A stretch of 64,000 nt of DNA from Saliphagus infecundisoli (GTDB lineage Archaea; Halobacteriota; Halobacteria; Halobacteriales; Natrialbaceae): assembly GCF_020177375.1 (NCBI RefSeq), contig NZ_JAIWHV010000012.1, positions 1-64,000 of the forward strand, given 5' to 3'. The notes beneath the pieces are model-generated. The model was not told the origin of the DNA. It did not search any database and saw only the letters and a program-made list of their open reading frames with translations. The position numbers and the translations under genes are program-made. This document shows positions 37,785 to 47,122 of the stretch, one piece after another (position 1 is the stretch's first letter; each line of letters starts with the position of its first letter).

Positions 37785-38276
37785 CTACTCGCGTTCCAGA
37801 ACGGCCTTCGCCTTCGCGTGGCGCCCCCGGAACATCGGCTCGAACCCGAGTCCCGTCACCGACGGACACCGTTCTCCAAGGGGGCCGAGCAGGGACGGGA
37901 GTTCGTACTCGACCCGGTCCCGACAGACCGTCTCCCGGCCGTCGGCGAAAAAAGAATGGGTGTGGACCCACCGGTCGAACGGGCCATCGACCATCTCGTC
38001 GCGGAAGTACGCGACCCCGTCCTCGCGCTCGCGCTCGGTGATCACCGATGTCCAGTGCTGGCGCGGGCCGACACCGCCCGGCCGGATCGAGAGCGTGATC
38101 TCCGAGCCGACATCCAGAACCGCCGGCTCGCGCTCGCCATCGGGGCCGATCACCGACTCGACGCGAAGCTCCATCCACGCCGGCGTCAGCGTCTCCAGAC
38201 CCGATACCCGCGAGTGAAACTCCCAGACCCGCTCGAGAGGGGCCCGGATCCGCGTCTCCCGTTCGTACGTCGCCAT
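37785..38276 (-). CDS. SRPBCC-family ligand-binding protein
   Basis: The 163-residue protein has the START/SRPBCC pattern: TYERETRIRAPLERVWEFHSRVSGLETLTPAWMELRV, then VAYFRDEMVDGPFDRWVHTHSF and the C-terminal helix FEPMFRGRHAKAKAVLE. Similar proteins are called cyclase/dehydrase or CoxG-like. It may bind a lipid or cofactor; no catalytic residue can be named. Gap of 60 bases to the flavoprotein gene, so cotranscription is possible. Confidence 0.8.
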   Translation of the reverse strand: MATYERETRIRAPLERVWEFHSRVSGLETLTPAWMELRVESVIGPDGEREPAVLDVGSEITLSIRPGGVGPRQHWTSVITEREREDGVAYFRDEMVDGPFDRWVHTHSFFADGRETVCRDRVEYELPSLLGPLGERCPSVTGLGFEPMFRGRHAKAKAVLERE

Positions 38277-38318
38277 ATCGGAACGACGCTCTCGTGACCC
38301 AAAACTCCGCGGCCTACG

Positions 38319-38747
38319 TCACTTCAGGCGTTCCTGGAGAAACGAGGGGTGGGCCTCGGTCACGCCTTCGACCGCGAGGATCTCCTCGTTTATGACCCGC
38401 CCGACCGCGCCGCTGTCTTCGGCACGCACTTCCGCCATCAGCGTGTGATCGCCACTCGAGCTGTACAGCGCCTCGACCTCCTCTAAGTCCCGCAACGCCG
38501 CGGTCGCGTCGACGTAGCGCTCGCTCGCGACCTCGAGGCCGACCATCGCGATCGTCTGGCCCGAGAGTTTCTTGGGGTCGACGTCGGCCGAGTAGCCGAC
38601 GATCACCCCCTCCTCCTCGAGCTGGTTGATGTACTTGCGGACCGTCGGCTTCGAGACCTCCGCACGCTCGGCGATATCGGCGTAGGAGGCCTGGGCGTCC
38701 TCCTCTAGGACCTGTAAGACGCGCTCTCCCGTAGACCGGCTACTCAT
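38319..38747 (-). CDS. Lrp/AsnC-family regulator
   Basis: The 142-residue protein has AsnC helix-turn-helix LQVLEEDAQASYADIAERAEVSKPTVRKYINQLEEEGVI and a RAM domain IAMVGLEVASERYVDATAALRDLEEV, LYSSSGDHTLMAEVRAED. The ATG at 38747 lies 28 bases after a TATA-like box, and the longer frame upstream lacks family sequence. The mixed lysine content in the helix-turn-helix is that of classical haloarchaeal LrpA-type regulators. Confidence 0.85.
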   Translation of the reverse strand: MSSRSTGERVLQVLEEDAQASYADIAERAEVSKPTVRKYINQLEEEGVIVGYSADVDPKKLSGQTIAMVGLEVASERYVDATAALRDLEEVEALYSSSGDHTLMAEVRAEDSGAVGRVINEEILAVEGVTEAHPSFLQERLK

Positions 38748-38770
38748 GACCAACTGTTTTGCGCCGACGG

Positions 38771-38780
38771 GAAAATATCT
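38771..38780 (-). promoter_or_regulatory. TATA-like box of the Lrp gene
   Basis: AGATATTTTC on the minus strand, 28 bases before the ATG at 38747. Confidence 0.45.
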
Positions 38781-38952
38781 TGTGTATCCGAAAACCCGAC
38801 CGTCGCCCGCCGATCCGGGAACGGGTTCGGGCGACCCTCCGGTCGGCCTCCACCGGACGGGAGACCGCGTTCCCCGAGCGATTCCCGGGAGCCGGGAACC
38901 GTCGCAGGTATCGTACATGGCGAGCGATCACGTCCACGTGTAGAACCCGACA

Positions 38953-39318
38953 ATGACCGACGAAACCCTCTACGAGCGGTTGGGCGGACGGGAATCGATC
39001 GCTACCGTCGTCGACTCGTTCTACGAGAAGGTGCTCGACGACGAGCGGGTCGCGGGCTATTTCGACGGGATCGACATGGAACGCCAGCGCATACACCAGA
39101 CGCAGTTCCTCTCGGCCGTCACGGGCGGGCCCGTCGAGTACACCGGCGATGAGATGGCATCGGCTCACGACCACCTCGACATCGCACCCGAGGAGTTCGA
39201 GGCCATCGCGACCCATCTCGACCGGACGCTCGCGGAGTTTGAGGTCTCGGAGGACGACCGCGAGGCGGTGATGGATGCGGTCTACGGCTACGAGGAGGCC
39301 ATCGTGACGGCACGGTAG
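38953..39318 (+). CDS. group I truncated hemoglobin
   Basis: The 121-residue globin has LYERLGGRESIATVVDSFYEKVLDDERVAGYF, then the CD/E region with HQTQFLSAVTGGPVEYTG, and the proximal-His region MASAHDHLDIAPEEFEAIATHL. These are the group 1 (trHbN) features. It can bind oxygen or nitric oxide; a detoxification role is known from other organisms. Monocistronic, in the accessory stretch between Lrp and a small zinc-finger gene. Confidence 0.9.
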   Translation: MTDETLYERLGGRESIATVVDSFYEKVLDDERVAGYFDGIDMERQRIHQTQFLSAVTGGPVEYTGDEMASAHDHLDIAPEEFEAIATHLDRTLAEFEVSEDDREAVMDAVYGYEEAIVTAR

Positions 39319-39426
39319 CGGGCGCCCGGTTCGAGACCTCCGCCTCCATAGCTCTCCATACGACCCCGGACCGACACGTTCCCCTCCTAGAAACGCGCTT
39401 ACGTCCGGGCGTCGATCCATCTCTCG

Positions 39427-39621
39427 ATGGCACAGCGCACTGTCGAGGCCGCGGACCGAACGGTGGCCGAGGAGACGAACGCTCGAACGACGACGCCGGG
39501 AGAGCGCCGTACCTGTCCGCTCTGTGCGTTCGCCGCCGACGGCGACGGCGGGATCTACGACCACTTACAGGCCAGCCACCGGAAGAGCGCCCTCTCGCGG
39601 CTCGTCGCCGACGAGCTGTAG
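39427..39621 (+). CDS. small C2H2-like zinc-finger protein
   Basis: The 64-residue protein has an N-terminal charged half and CPLCAFAADGDGGIYDHLQASH: C-x2-C then H-x4-H spaced like a single zinc finger. Small zinc-finger proteins are common in haloarchaea and some affect motility or biofilm formation. Specific role unknown. Confidence 0.75.
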   Translation: MAQRTVEAADRTVAEETNARTTTPGERRTCPLCAFAADGDGGIYDHLQASHRKSALSRLVADEL

Positions 39622-39672
39622 GGCCTGATTCCGTCGAAAAGACCCGGCAAGGACGATGCATCCTAGCGGCGG

Positions 39673-40443
39673 CTACTCGACGACGGCCAGCCGCCGGTCG
39701 ATCGTCCGGCGGCCCTCCTCGATGCCGGCACAGACGGCGGCGATGGCGGCGAGGACGGGATGAGTCGTCCGACAGGAGCCATAGAGGTATCGAGCCGTGT
39801 CGTCGATCCCGGCCACCGAGACGGAGTGCTCCCGGCGGATCCGGGCCTGGCGCTCCTCAAGAAGGACCCCACACCGATCCTCGAGCGAGTCGAGGCGGTC
39901 GCGACTCGATATGAGGACGTGAAAGCCCGCCCGATCGAGGGGCTGGGCCACGACCGACTCGAGGTCCCCGACGATCCCCGCGAGGCGCTCCTCGGCGTCC
40001 GTGATCGCCTCCGACTCGGCCTCGAGGAACTCGAGCAACGACTCCCGCGCGTCGATGGCCCGATCGACGCAGTCGGCGAGCGAGCGCTTGAGTCCTGGCG
40101 AGAGCCCCTCGGACCTCGTGATCGCGGTCGCGAGCTCCGGGGTGAGCTCCCGTTCGAGGTTCTCCCGGTAGGACTCGCCGTACGCCTCCTCGTAGTGGGG
40201 GACGCACATTACCGTCCGGACGTACGCCTCGCGGACCTGGTCCGGTGTCGTCCGCCCGGGCGCCGTCCGGGTCCGGTCGGCGAGCAGCGTCGGAAAGCGC
40301 GCCGTCGAGGCGGTCGTCTCAAGCGCGCCGACCCGCGTCCGGAACTGCGAGAACGCCTCGCGTTCGTCGGCGAGTTCCCGACGCTCCGAGCGAAGCACGC
40401 GGGCGGCCTCGTAGAGGACGGCCAGCGGGTCGTCGTCGGTCAC
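39673..40443 (-). CDS. DUF7260-like helical protein
   Basis: The 256-residue protein is almost all helix, with repeated RRELADEREAFSQFRTRVGALE-like and VAQPLDRAGFHVLISSRDRLDSLEDRCGVLLEERQ-like coiled segments and no transmembrane helix. Haloarchaeal proteins of this pattern are grouped as DUF7260; no function is known. A GTATATGTGG box lies near 40477-40486. Confidence 0.65.
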   Translation of the reverse strand: MTDDDPLAVLYEAARVLRSERRELADEREAFSQFRTRVGALETTASTARFPTLLADRTRTAPGRTTPDQVREAYVRTVMCVPHYEEAYGESYRENLERELTPELATAITRSEGLSPGLKRSLADCVDRAIDARESLLEFLEAESEAITDAEERLAGIVGDLESVVAQPLDRAGFHVLISSRDRLDSLEDRCGVLLEERQARIRREHSVSVAGIDDTARYLYGSCRTTHPVLAAIAAVCAGIEEGRRTIDRRLAVVE

Positions 40444-40593
40444 GAACGGATCAGGCCGGACGATCCTCTTAACTCCGTATATGTGGCGTTCGACCCGCTA
40501 TAGGCCGCTATGGCCCCCTCCGAGCGCTATGGGGGAGTATGGAGTTCGGTCCGTCGAGTTCGAACGCTCGAAAACGAGAGATCGCGAAACGGA

Positions 40594-41526
40594 TTACTTG
40601 TGGCGCTCGAGGAGGTCGTAGCTGCGCTCCCAGTCGTAGTCGTCCTCGAAGTAGCGCTCCGCGAGCGGTTCCTCGGGCATCTCGCCGAGTTCCTTCTTCT
40701 CGTCCTGATAGGAGGGACGTTCGTCGACGAAGTAGCGTCCGGTGAGGACGGTGCCCTCGTGGAGGGCGTTCTCGGTCTCGAACATCATCTCCTGGGCCTC
40801 CTCGCGGCTGTTGACGTCGAAGTCGTAGTCCTCGGACTCCTGGACGTCCACGTAGGGGACGTACTGCTTTGCGTCCTTGTTCCAGGTCGGACACTGGGTC
40901 AGGAAGTCGATGTGGGCGAACCCGTCGTGGTCGATTGCCTCCTTGATGATCTCCTTTGCCTGGTTCGGGTTGACTGCGGCGGTCCGGGCGATGTAGGTCG
41001 CCCCCGAGGTCAGCGCGAGCGACAGCGGCCGGATCGGCGACTTCGCATTGCCGTGGGGCGTCGTCTTCGACTTGTGACCCTTCGGCGAGGTCGGCGAGGT
41101 CTGGCCCTTGGTGAGCCCGAAGACCTCGTTGTTGAAGACGATGTAGGTCATGTCGTGGTTCTCCCGGGCGGTGTGCATGAAGTGGTTCCCGCCGATCCCG
41201 TAGCCGTCGCCGTCACCGCCGGCGGCGATCACTTCGAGCCCGTCGTTGGCCAACTTCGCCGCGCGGGCGACCGGCAGCGACCGGCCGTGGATCGTGTGGA
41301 ACCCGTAGGTGTCAAGGTAGCTGTTCAGCTTGCCCGAACAGCCGATCCCCGTCACCGTCAGCACCTCCTCGGGAGTCTTGCCGACCTCCGGGAGCGCCTG
41401 TTTCAGCGCCTTCAGGACGCCGAAGTCGCCACAGCCCGGACACCACGTCGGCTGGGGTTCCAGACCCGGCGTGAACTCGTCGCGGTCGATCTCTCGTTCG
41501 TCTCCGATGGCGTTGAATGCACTCAT
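40594..41526 (-). CDS. korB: 2-oxoacid:ferredoxin oxidoreductase, beta subunit
   Basis: The 310-residue subunit binds thiamine diphosphate: PQPTWCPGCGDFGVLKAL, IGCSGKLNSYLDTYGFHTIHGRSLPVARAAKLAN, then AAGGDGDGYGIGGNHFMHTARENHDMTYIVFNNEVFGLTKGQTSPTS (Gly-Asp-Gly metal motif and Asn). The two Cys in CPGC are iron-sulfur ligands. It oxidises 2-oxoglutarate (or pyruvate) to acyl-CoA with reduction of ferredoxin. It follows korA with 2 bases between. Confidence 0.9.
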   Translation of the reverse strand: MSAFNAIGDEREIDRDEFTPGLEPQPTWCPGCGDFGVLKALKQALPEVGKTPEEVLTVTGIGCSGKLNSYLDTYGFHTIHGRSLPVARAAKLANDGLEVIAAGGDGDGYGIGGNHFMHTARENHDMTYIVFNNEVFGLTKGQTSPTSPKGHKSKTTPHGNAKSPIRPLSLALTSGATYIARTAAVNPNQAKEIIKEAIDHDGFAHIDFLTQCPTWNKDAKQYVPYVDVQESEDYDFDVNSREEAQEMMFETENALHEGTVLTGRYFVDERPSYQDEKKELGEMPEEPLAERYFEDDYDWERSYDLLERHK

Positions 41527-41528
41527 TG

Positions 41529-43427
41529 TCAGTCACCTGCAGCGGGCTCGAGCCGGACCTGTGCGGACGGGTCGGTCCCCGAGCCCTCGACGTTCAGTTC
41601 GTACCCCTCGACGACCTCGGCGGGTTCGAAGGGGTTGCCGTTGTACTTGAGCAGGCTGGTCAGCTTCTCGCCGTAGCGGCCGAGTTCCTTCTGGAGCAGC
41701 CCCCGGAACTGCGCGGAGGCGTTCATCTCGACGACCATCGCCTCCTCGACGCTCTCTATGAACTCCGCCAGTTCGGCTTCAGGGAACGGCATCATCTCGG
41801 AGACGCCGACGGCCTTGACGCTGTGGCCGTCGGCCTCGAGTCTGGCGACTGCCTCCTCGACGACGCCCTGCGAGGAGCCCCAGGTGATGATCCCGTAGTC
41901 GGCGTCGTCGTCGCCGACGTACGTCTGGTGGGTGTCACCCTCGTCCAGGTCAGCCCGGATCGCCTCCAGCTTGCGGAGGCGGCGGTTGACCTGTGCGACG
42001 CGGTTGTCGGGGTCCTCGCTGATGTGACCCGCGGGCGTGTGTTCGTTGCCCGTCGCGAGGTAGCGTCCGTCCTGCTGGCCGGGCAGCGAGCGGGGACTGA
42101 CGCCGTTTTCGGGGTCGTGCTGGAAGCGGTGGAACTTCCCGGAGGCGTCGTGGACGGCGTCCTCGAGTTCCTCCTCGGTCATCGTCGAGCCCAGGTCGGG
42201 TGCGGGCTCGCGGTCGAAGAAGCTCACGTCGACGTTGGTGTTCTCGCCGGAGAGCTTCTGGTCGTAGATGATGACCGTCGGGATCTGGTACTCGTAGGCG
42301 ATGTAGAAGGCGGTGCGGGTCTGCTCGTATGCCTCCTCGACGGTGCCCGGCGCGAAGACGACGCGGTTCGAGTCGCCCTGGCTCGTATAGAGGGTGAACT
42401 CGAGGTCGGCCTGCTCGGGCTTGGTGGGCATCCCCGTCGAGGGACCCGCACGCATGGATTCGAGCAGGACCAGCGGGGTCTCGGTCATCTCCGCGAGGCC
42501 GAGCGGTTCGCTCATCAGCGCGAAGCCGCCACCGGAAGAGCCGGACATGGCCTTGACGCCGGCGTGGCTCGCCCCGACGGCGAGTGCGGCGGCGGCGATC
42601 TCGTCTTCGACCTGCTCGGAGACCCCGCCCATCTCCGGGAGGTGCTGGGACATGAGCGTGAAGACGTCGGTCCAGGGCGTCATCGGGTAGCCCGCGATGA
42701 ACCGACAGCCCGAGTCGATCGCACCGAAGGTGATCGCGTTCGACCCCGAGAGCAGCGCCTGCTCGTCGTCGTGGTCGCCCTCGGGAACCCGGAGATCGTG
42801 GGTGAACTCGTACTCCTCGCTCACGATCTCGTGGGCCTCGTGGAGGATCTCGATGTTGGGCTCTAAGATCTTCTCGGGCATCGCGTCCTCCATCAGGTCT
42901 TCGATGTGTTCGAGGTCCATGTCGAGCAGCGCCGCCGTCGCGCCGACGCCGGCGGTGTTTCGCATGACCTCGCGGCCGTGTTCGCGGGCCAGCGACCGGA
43001 GGTCCATCGGGTAGAGGTGCCAGCCGTTCTCCTCGGCACGCTCCTCCAGGTCGAGTTCAGCGACGTCCTCCTCGCTCAACAGGCCCTCGTCGTAGATGAT
43101 GACCCCGCCCTCGCGCAGGTCCTCTAAGTTCTCAGAGAGGGGTTTGACCTCCTCGTTGCCGTAGTAGGCCTCTTCCTGTGGGTTCCGGGCGAAGGAGTCG
43201 CCCAGCGCCAGCAGGAAGTTGTAGCCGTCCCCCCGTGACTGTACCTCCTCGGCTGCGGCCCGGATCTCGACGTAGGTGTGGCCGCCACGGATCCGCGAGG
43301 GATAGTGGCGATGGGTAAAGACGTCGAGCCCCGAGCGCATCAGCGCTTTGGCGAAGTTCTGGCTCGTCGAGTCGATCCCGTCTCCGGAACCGCCGGCGAC
43401 GCGCCAGATGAGTTCGTTGTCGCTCAT
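41529..43427 (-). CDS. korA: 2-oxoacid:ferredoxin oxidoreductase, fused gamma-alpha subunit
   Basis: The 632-residue protein is a fusion of the gamma domain (about 1-190, LIWRVAGGSGDGIDSTSQNFAKAL) and the alpha domain (from about 225, SNAITFGAIDSGCRFIAGYPMTPWTDVF). This two-subunit layout is that of the Halobacterium 2-oxoacid oxidoreductases. It cooperates with KorB. Icd, in this window, makes its likely substrate 2-oxoglutarate, although pyruvate oxidation by the same complex type cannot be excluded. Confidence 0.9.
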   Translation of the reverse strand: MSDNELIWRVAGGSGDGIDSTSQNFAKALMRSGLDVFTHRHYPSRIRGGHTYVEIRAAAEEVQSRGDGYNFLLALGDSFARNPQEEAYYGNEEVKPLSENLEDLREGGVIIYDEGLLSEEDVAELDLEERAEENGWHLYPMDLRSLAREHGREVMRNTAGVGATAALLDMDLEHIEDLMEDAMPEKILEPNIEILHEAHEIVSEEYEFTHDLRVPEGDHDDEQALLSGSNAITFGAIDSGCRFIAGYPMTPWTDVFTLMSQHLPEMGGVSEQVEDEIAAAALAVGASHAGVKAMSGSSGGGFALMSEPLGLAEMTETPLVLLESMRAGPSTGMPTKPEQADLEFTLYTSQGDSNRVVFAPGTVEEAYEQTRTAFYIAYEYQIPTVIIYDQKLSGENTNVDVSFFDREPAPDLGSTMTEEELEDAVHDASGKFHRFQHDPENGVSPRSLPGQQDGRYLATGNEHTPAGHISEDPDNRVAQVNRRLRKLEAIRADLDEGDTHQTYVGDDDADYGIITWGSSQGVVEEAVARLEADGHSVKAVGVSEMMPFPEAELAEFIESVEEAMVVEMNASAQFRGLLQKELGRYGEKLTSLLKYNGNPFEPAEVVEGYELNVEGSGTDPSAQVRLEPAAGD

Positions 43428-43548
43428 AGGTGGATGCGGCCCCTCCTGGGCCAGCAGTAGTCACGAGTTGGCTCCACCGAACCTAAAGCCTTTGCTATAC
43501 ATTACCAAGGATCTTTCGTGAAAGACTTGCCGGAAGGTTGTCGGGCGG

Positions 43549-44700
43549 CTACTCGTTGTGCGGGTTGCTCGGGTGGTAGTCGGTATCGTACTCGCCGGGA
43601 TCGTTGTCGAGCCGGTCCGGGTTCAGCCGACCCGACAGGAGCATGAAGTCTACGAGCGTGAGCGCGAGCATCGCCTCGACGACGGGCACCCCCCGGGGCG
43701 GGAGGACCGGATCGTGGCGGCCGATCACCTTCTCTTCTTTCAGCTCGCCGGTCTCCCAGTCCGCCGTCTGCTGGCTCTTGGGAATCGACGTCGGCGCGTG
43801 GAGGGTCACCTCGCCGTAGATCGGTTCGCCCGAGCTTATCCCCCCCTGGATCCCCCCGTGGTCGTTTTCAACGGGAACCGGATCGCCGTCCTCGCTGAAC
43901 TCCCAGTCGTCGTTTCGTTCCTTGCCGGTCCACTCCCGAGCTTCCGTCCCCAACCCGAACTCGAAGGCCGTCGTCGCGGGCACGGCCATCATCGCCTGGC
44001 CCAGACGCGCGGACAGCGAGTCGAAGCGGGGCGCGCCGAGTCCGACCGGCACGCCTCGAGCCTCGAAGTAGATCGAGCCGCCGATCGAGTCGCCTTCCTC
44101 CTGGTAGGCCTCGATCAGCTCCTGCATCTCCGCTGCGGTCTCGGGATGGGCACACCGAACGTCGTTTTCCTCGCTGTGCGCTTTGATCTCCTCGAAGCTC
44201 ACCTCGGGGGCGGAGACGTCACCGATCTGGTTGACGTGGGCCTTCAGCTCGATCCCCTCACTTGCGAGCAGTTTCTTCGCGATGGCGCCCGCGGCAACCC
44301 AGTTGACCGTCTCCCGGGCCGAGGACCGCCCGCCGCCGCCCCAGTTTCGGGTACCGAACTTGGCTGAATACGTGAAGTCGCCGTGGGAGGGCCGGGGCGC
44401 GGTGATGAAGGGTTCGTACTTCCCCGAGCGGGCGTCCTTGTTCTGGATCACCATCCCGATCGGCGTCCCCGTCGTGTAGCCGTCCTGGGTGCCCGACTTG
44501 ATCGAGACGTCGTCGGGCTCTCCTCGACTCGTGGTGATCATCGACTGGCCCGGCTTCCGTCGATCGAGGTCGGCCTGGACGTCTTCCTCGGTGAGCTCGA
44601 GGCCGGCGGGACATCCGGATATAGTGCAGCCCATCGCCTCGCCGTGGCTCTCGCCGAAGGTGGTCACCTGAAAGAGCCGTCCGAAGCGGTTACCGTTCAT
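43549..44700 (-). CDS. aroC: chorismate synthase
   Basis: The 383-residue enzyme makes chorismate from EPSP using reduced FMN. Signature segments: FQVTTFGESHGEAMGCTISGCPAGLELT, RRKPGQSMITTSRGEPDD, and FSAKFGTRNWGGGGRSSARETVNWVAAGAIAKKLL in outline, plus NDHGGIQGGISSGEPI. These contain the catalytic His residues. Length and start are standard. TyrA in this window acts downstream on prephenate. Confidence 0.95.
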   Translation of the reverse strand: MNGNRFGRLFQVTTFGESHGEAMGCTISGCPAGLELTEEDVQADLDRRKPGQSMITTSRGEPDDVSIKSGTQDGYTTGTPIGMVIQNKDARSGKYEPFITAPRPSHGDFTYSAKFGTRNWGGGGRSSARETVNWVAAGAIAKKLLASEGIELKAHVNQIGDVSAPEVSFEEIKAHSEENDVRCAHPETAAEMQELIEAYQEEGDSIGGSIYFEARGVPVGLGAPRFDSLSARLGQAMMAVPATTAFEFGLGTEAREWTGKERNDDWEFSEDGDPVPVENDHGGIQGGISSGEPIYGEVTLHAPTSIPKSQQTADWETGELKEEKVIGRHDPVLPPRGVPVVEAMLALTLVDFMLLSGRLNPDRLDNDPGEYDTDYHPSNPHNE

Positions 44701-44836
44701 GTCCGCCCCTCGGGGACGGGGCTACTTAGCGCTACAGGAACGCGCAACGTCCACGGCTGGACGCTCGTGGAACCGGAGCCGGCAGGGTGAAAGAAAGCAG
44801 TCGATTCAAGGAGCCGGGAGCCCTGTTTCTTCACCC

Positions 44837-45190
44837 ATGCCATACGACGAAATCGAGTCGACCTCGACCGCGATCACCCGCCCAATGTGTGGCGTCTTCC
44901 GGGGCCCATGCCCCAGATTGCCCCCGAGCTACATCGACTCCCCGCCCGACGAGTTCCCCAGCGAGGACCGGGACGACCCCTCGCTGCGGCTGTGGTTTAT
45001 CGACGAGGACGACGAAACGGGCCGGATCGGCGACGACCTCGAACTCGAGTACGATGGCGAGTTCGAGTCGGAAATCGAGACGGCGATCGACGGCGCCGAC
45101 GCCGGCCCGGATCCGATCGATTTCGACTGCTTTTCCGTTCGACTCTATACCGAGATCGGGCTTCGCCGTCTCGTCCACGTCAGGTCCTGA
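44837..45190 (+). CDS. hypothetical acidic protein
   Basis: The 117-residue protein MPYDEIESTSTA... is highly acidic, with a cysteine pair region MCGVFRGPCPRLPPS near the start and a DDDETGRIGDDLELEYDGE stretch in the middle. It ends FSVRLYTEIGLRRLVHVRS, which looks like a beta hairpin. No family is recognised. A T-rich CTGTTTCTTCA precedes the start. Codon use is typical of the window. Confidence 0.55.
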   Translation: MPYDEIESTSTAITRPMCGVFRGPCPRLPPSYIDSPPDEFPSEDRDDPSLRLWFIDEDDETGRIGDDLELEYDGEFESEIETAIDGADAGPDPIDFDCFSVRLYTEIGLRRLVHVRS

Positions 45191-45312
45191 GCGGGTCGGA
45201 TAGACGATTTACCGACGATCGAACTGGAGTAGTGCGATTGACGTGCGATTGATAGCGCAATGACTGACAGCCGACCCTACGACGCGAGCAGCGCCGCCCC
45301 GAGCGATCCCGA

Positions 45313-46146
45313 TCACTCCGGCGGCGCATCCCACTCCTCGCCGTCGTCCGCCGGCTCGTATCCCAGGACCTCGCGGGCGTGGTCGATGTCGAACCACCGC
45401 CGGTCGTTGTCGCTGACGCCGTAGAAAACGTCGTACTCGACGGTGTCGTCGGAGAGACAGCACTCGACCTGCTTGGCGAGATCCCGGCGGGACTGCCACA
45501 TCGCCTTCAGCCGGGCGACCTGCTCGTCGTAGGCGTCGCCTCCCCGGTCGAACTTGCCGCGATCGACCCCGCGCTCGGCGTCGCCGTAGGGGTGGTCGTA
45601 CTCGCGGTCGCGAACCGCACAGATCCGGAGGGCGTAGGCGCGGACATCGTGGGCCTCCGCCGCGAGCCGACAGCACCCCTCGCCGTACACCTTCTCGACG
45701 CCGTACATCGAGTCCGGCCGGGGCGCGACGGTGTGATCGACGGTCAGTCCGTACTCGGGGTAGTAGATCTCGGGTGCGTGATCGTCCTCGTAGCGCCCGA
45801 CCGCGTGGTTCGAGGACGCGTAGACGATCGAGTCAACCCCCGCCTCGGCGGCCGCGCCGATCGCGTCGGCGTGGAGCGCGAGGTTCTCCCGGTGGGTTTC
45901 GAACGGCGTGATCTCGGTGTCGCCGGGATTCCCGTGCTCTTGAGGGACGTGAGCCAGGTGGATCAGCGCGTCTTTGTCCTCGAGGTGGGGCCGGAGGTCG
46001 GTCTCCCGAAGGTCCGCGACGACCGACTCGACGTCCGGGTCGGGATGCGCCTCGACGTCGACGCTCGTGATCGTGTGCTCCTCGGCGAGGTGGTCCGTGA
46101 CCGCGGTGCCGACCGTGCCCGCGCCGCCGGTTATCACGACGTTCAT
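45313..46146 (-). CDS. udh: uronate dehydrogenase-like NAD-dependent reductase
   Basis: The 277-residue short-chain protein starts MNVVITGGAGTVGTAVTDHL (NAD loop) and has VYASSNHAVGRYE with catalytic Ser and YGVEKVYGE with the Tyr-x3-Lys pair. The SSNH segment is the mark of uronate dehydrogenases (Agrobacterium Udh reads SSNHVIG-like), which oxidise galacturonate or glucuronate to the aldarolactone. It follows a DapA-superfamily gene by 25 bases on the same strand. A nucleotide-sugar epimerase is the alternative, less likely. Confidence 0.75.
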   Translation of the reverse strand: MNVVITGGAGTVGTAVTDHLAEEHTITSVDVEAHPDPDVESVVADLRETDLRPHLEDKDALIHLAHVPQEHGNPGDTEITPFETHRENLALHADAIGAAAEAGVDSIVYASSNHAVGRYEDDHAPEIYYPEYGLTVDHTVAPRPDSMYGVEKVYGEGCCRLAAEAHDVRAYALRICAVRDREYDHPYGDAERGVDRGKFDRGGDAYDEQVARLKAMWQSRRDLAKQVECCLSDDTVEYDVFYGVSDNDRRWFDIDHAREVLGYEPADDGEEWDAPPE

Positions 46147-46171
46147 GGGTCCCGTTCGCGTCCCTCCGGTA

Positions 46172-47053
46172 TTACGTTTCGGCGCCGACCTCGAGGGCTC
46201 GCTCGACCGCCGACTCGATCGGCTCGGGATCCTCGATGGGGACCAGCGGCGGCCGGACGGCATCGCTCTCGATGACGCCCCGGGAAACGAGCGCGGCCTT
46301 CGCCGCCGGCGCGAAGCCGTACTCGAGACAGGCCTCGAAGACGGGCGTGATCGCCTCCCGCTGGAGGACCGCGCCGCGCTCCTCTCCGGCGTGCTCGACC
46401 GCCTCGGCGAAGACCTCGGGGAGGGCATTCGAGAGGGCGTTGACGCCGCCGTCGATCCCCATCCGGAGGGAGGGCACGAGCAGCGCATCGTACCCCTGGA
46501 GGAGCGCGAAGTCCGCAGGGACCTGCGACTGCACGGAGAGCAGGTACGAGAGGTCGCCACTGGAGTCCTTCAGGCCAACGATCCGCTCGTGGTCGGCGAC
46601 CGCCGCGACGGTCTCGGGCTCGATCCGGGCGCCGGTACACTGGGGGATGTTGTAGAGCAGGAGGGGGAGCGCCGACCGGTCGGCGACCCGCTCGAAATAC
46701 CGCTGATTTCCCGCGGGCGCGTTCGCGGTGTGGAAATAGGGCGGGACGACCACCGCGGCATCGGCGCCCGCGTCGGCCGCCACCTCGACGGCTTCGACCG
46801 TGCCGGCGACGCTCGTCGCCGCCGCGCCCGCGACGACGGGGACCGACGCGTGGTCGGCCGTGACCTCGATGACGTCCCGGCGCTCGCCCGGAGAAAGGCT
46901 CGCGAACTCGCCGGTCGTCCCGCAGGGAAAGACGCCGTCGACGCCCGTCTCGACGTGCTCGATCAGGTTCCGGAGCGCGTCGTCGTCGACGGCACCCTCG
47001 CCGTCGAACGGAGTCACGATCGGGCAGGTGAGGCGGCCGACGGGATCGGTCAT
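46172..47053 (-). CDS. DapA-superfamily aldolase/dehydratase
   Basis: The 293-residue TIM-barrel protein has the family GVFPCGTTGEFASLSPGE, Schiff-base Lys in IVGLKDSSGDLSY and the Tyr in LPLLLYNIPQ. Ala/Gly-rich AGAAATSVAGTVEAV replaces the usual Asn-T-A of true DapA. Together with Udh the partner reaction could be 5-keto-4-deoxyglucarate dehydratase or a keto-deoxy sugar acid aldolase, i.e. oxidative uronate breakdown. Lysine synthesis (DapA proper) is the alternative. First gene of a two-gene unit. Confidence 0.8.
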   Translation of the reverse strand: MTDPVGRLTCPIVTPFDGEGAVDDDALRNLIEHVETGVDGVFPCGTTGEFASLSPGERRDVIEVTADHASVPVVAGAAATSVAGTVEAVEVAADAGADAAVVVPPYFHTANAPAGNQRYFERVADRSALPLLLYNIPQCTGARIEPETVAAVADHERIVGLKDSSGDLSYLLSVQSQVPADFALLQGYDALLVPSLRMGIDGGVNALSNALPEVFAEAVEHAGEERGAVLQREAITPVFEACLEYGFAPAAKAALVSRGVIESDAVRPPLVPIEDPEPIESAVERALEVGAET

Positions 47054-47122
47054 GGCTCCGTCTGGGGCCGGCTCCGTATAAAAGGCGTCGGCCGGAAGAG
47101 CCGACCGGCGACGGGATCCGGA

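Noticed and set aside
45259-45420. short plus-strand ORF MTDSRPYDASSAAP
   Set aside because: Mostly antisense to the udh gene; no support beyond its first 20 codons.
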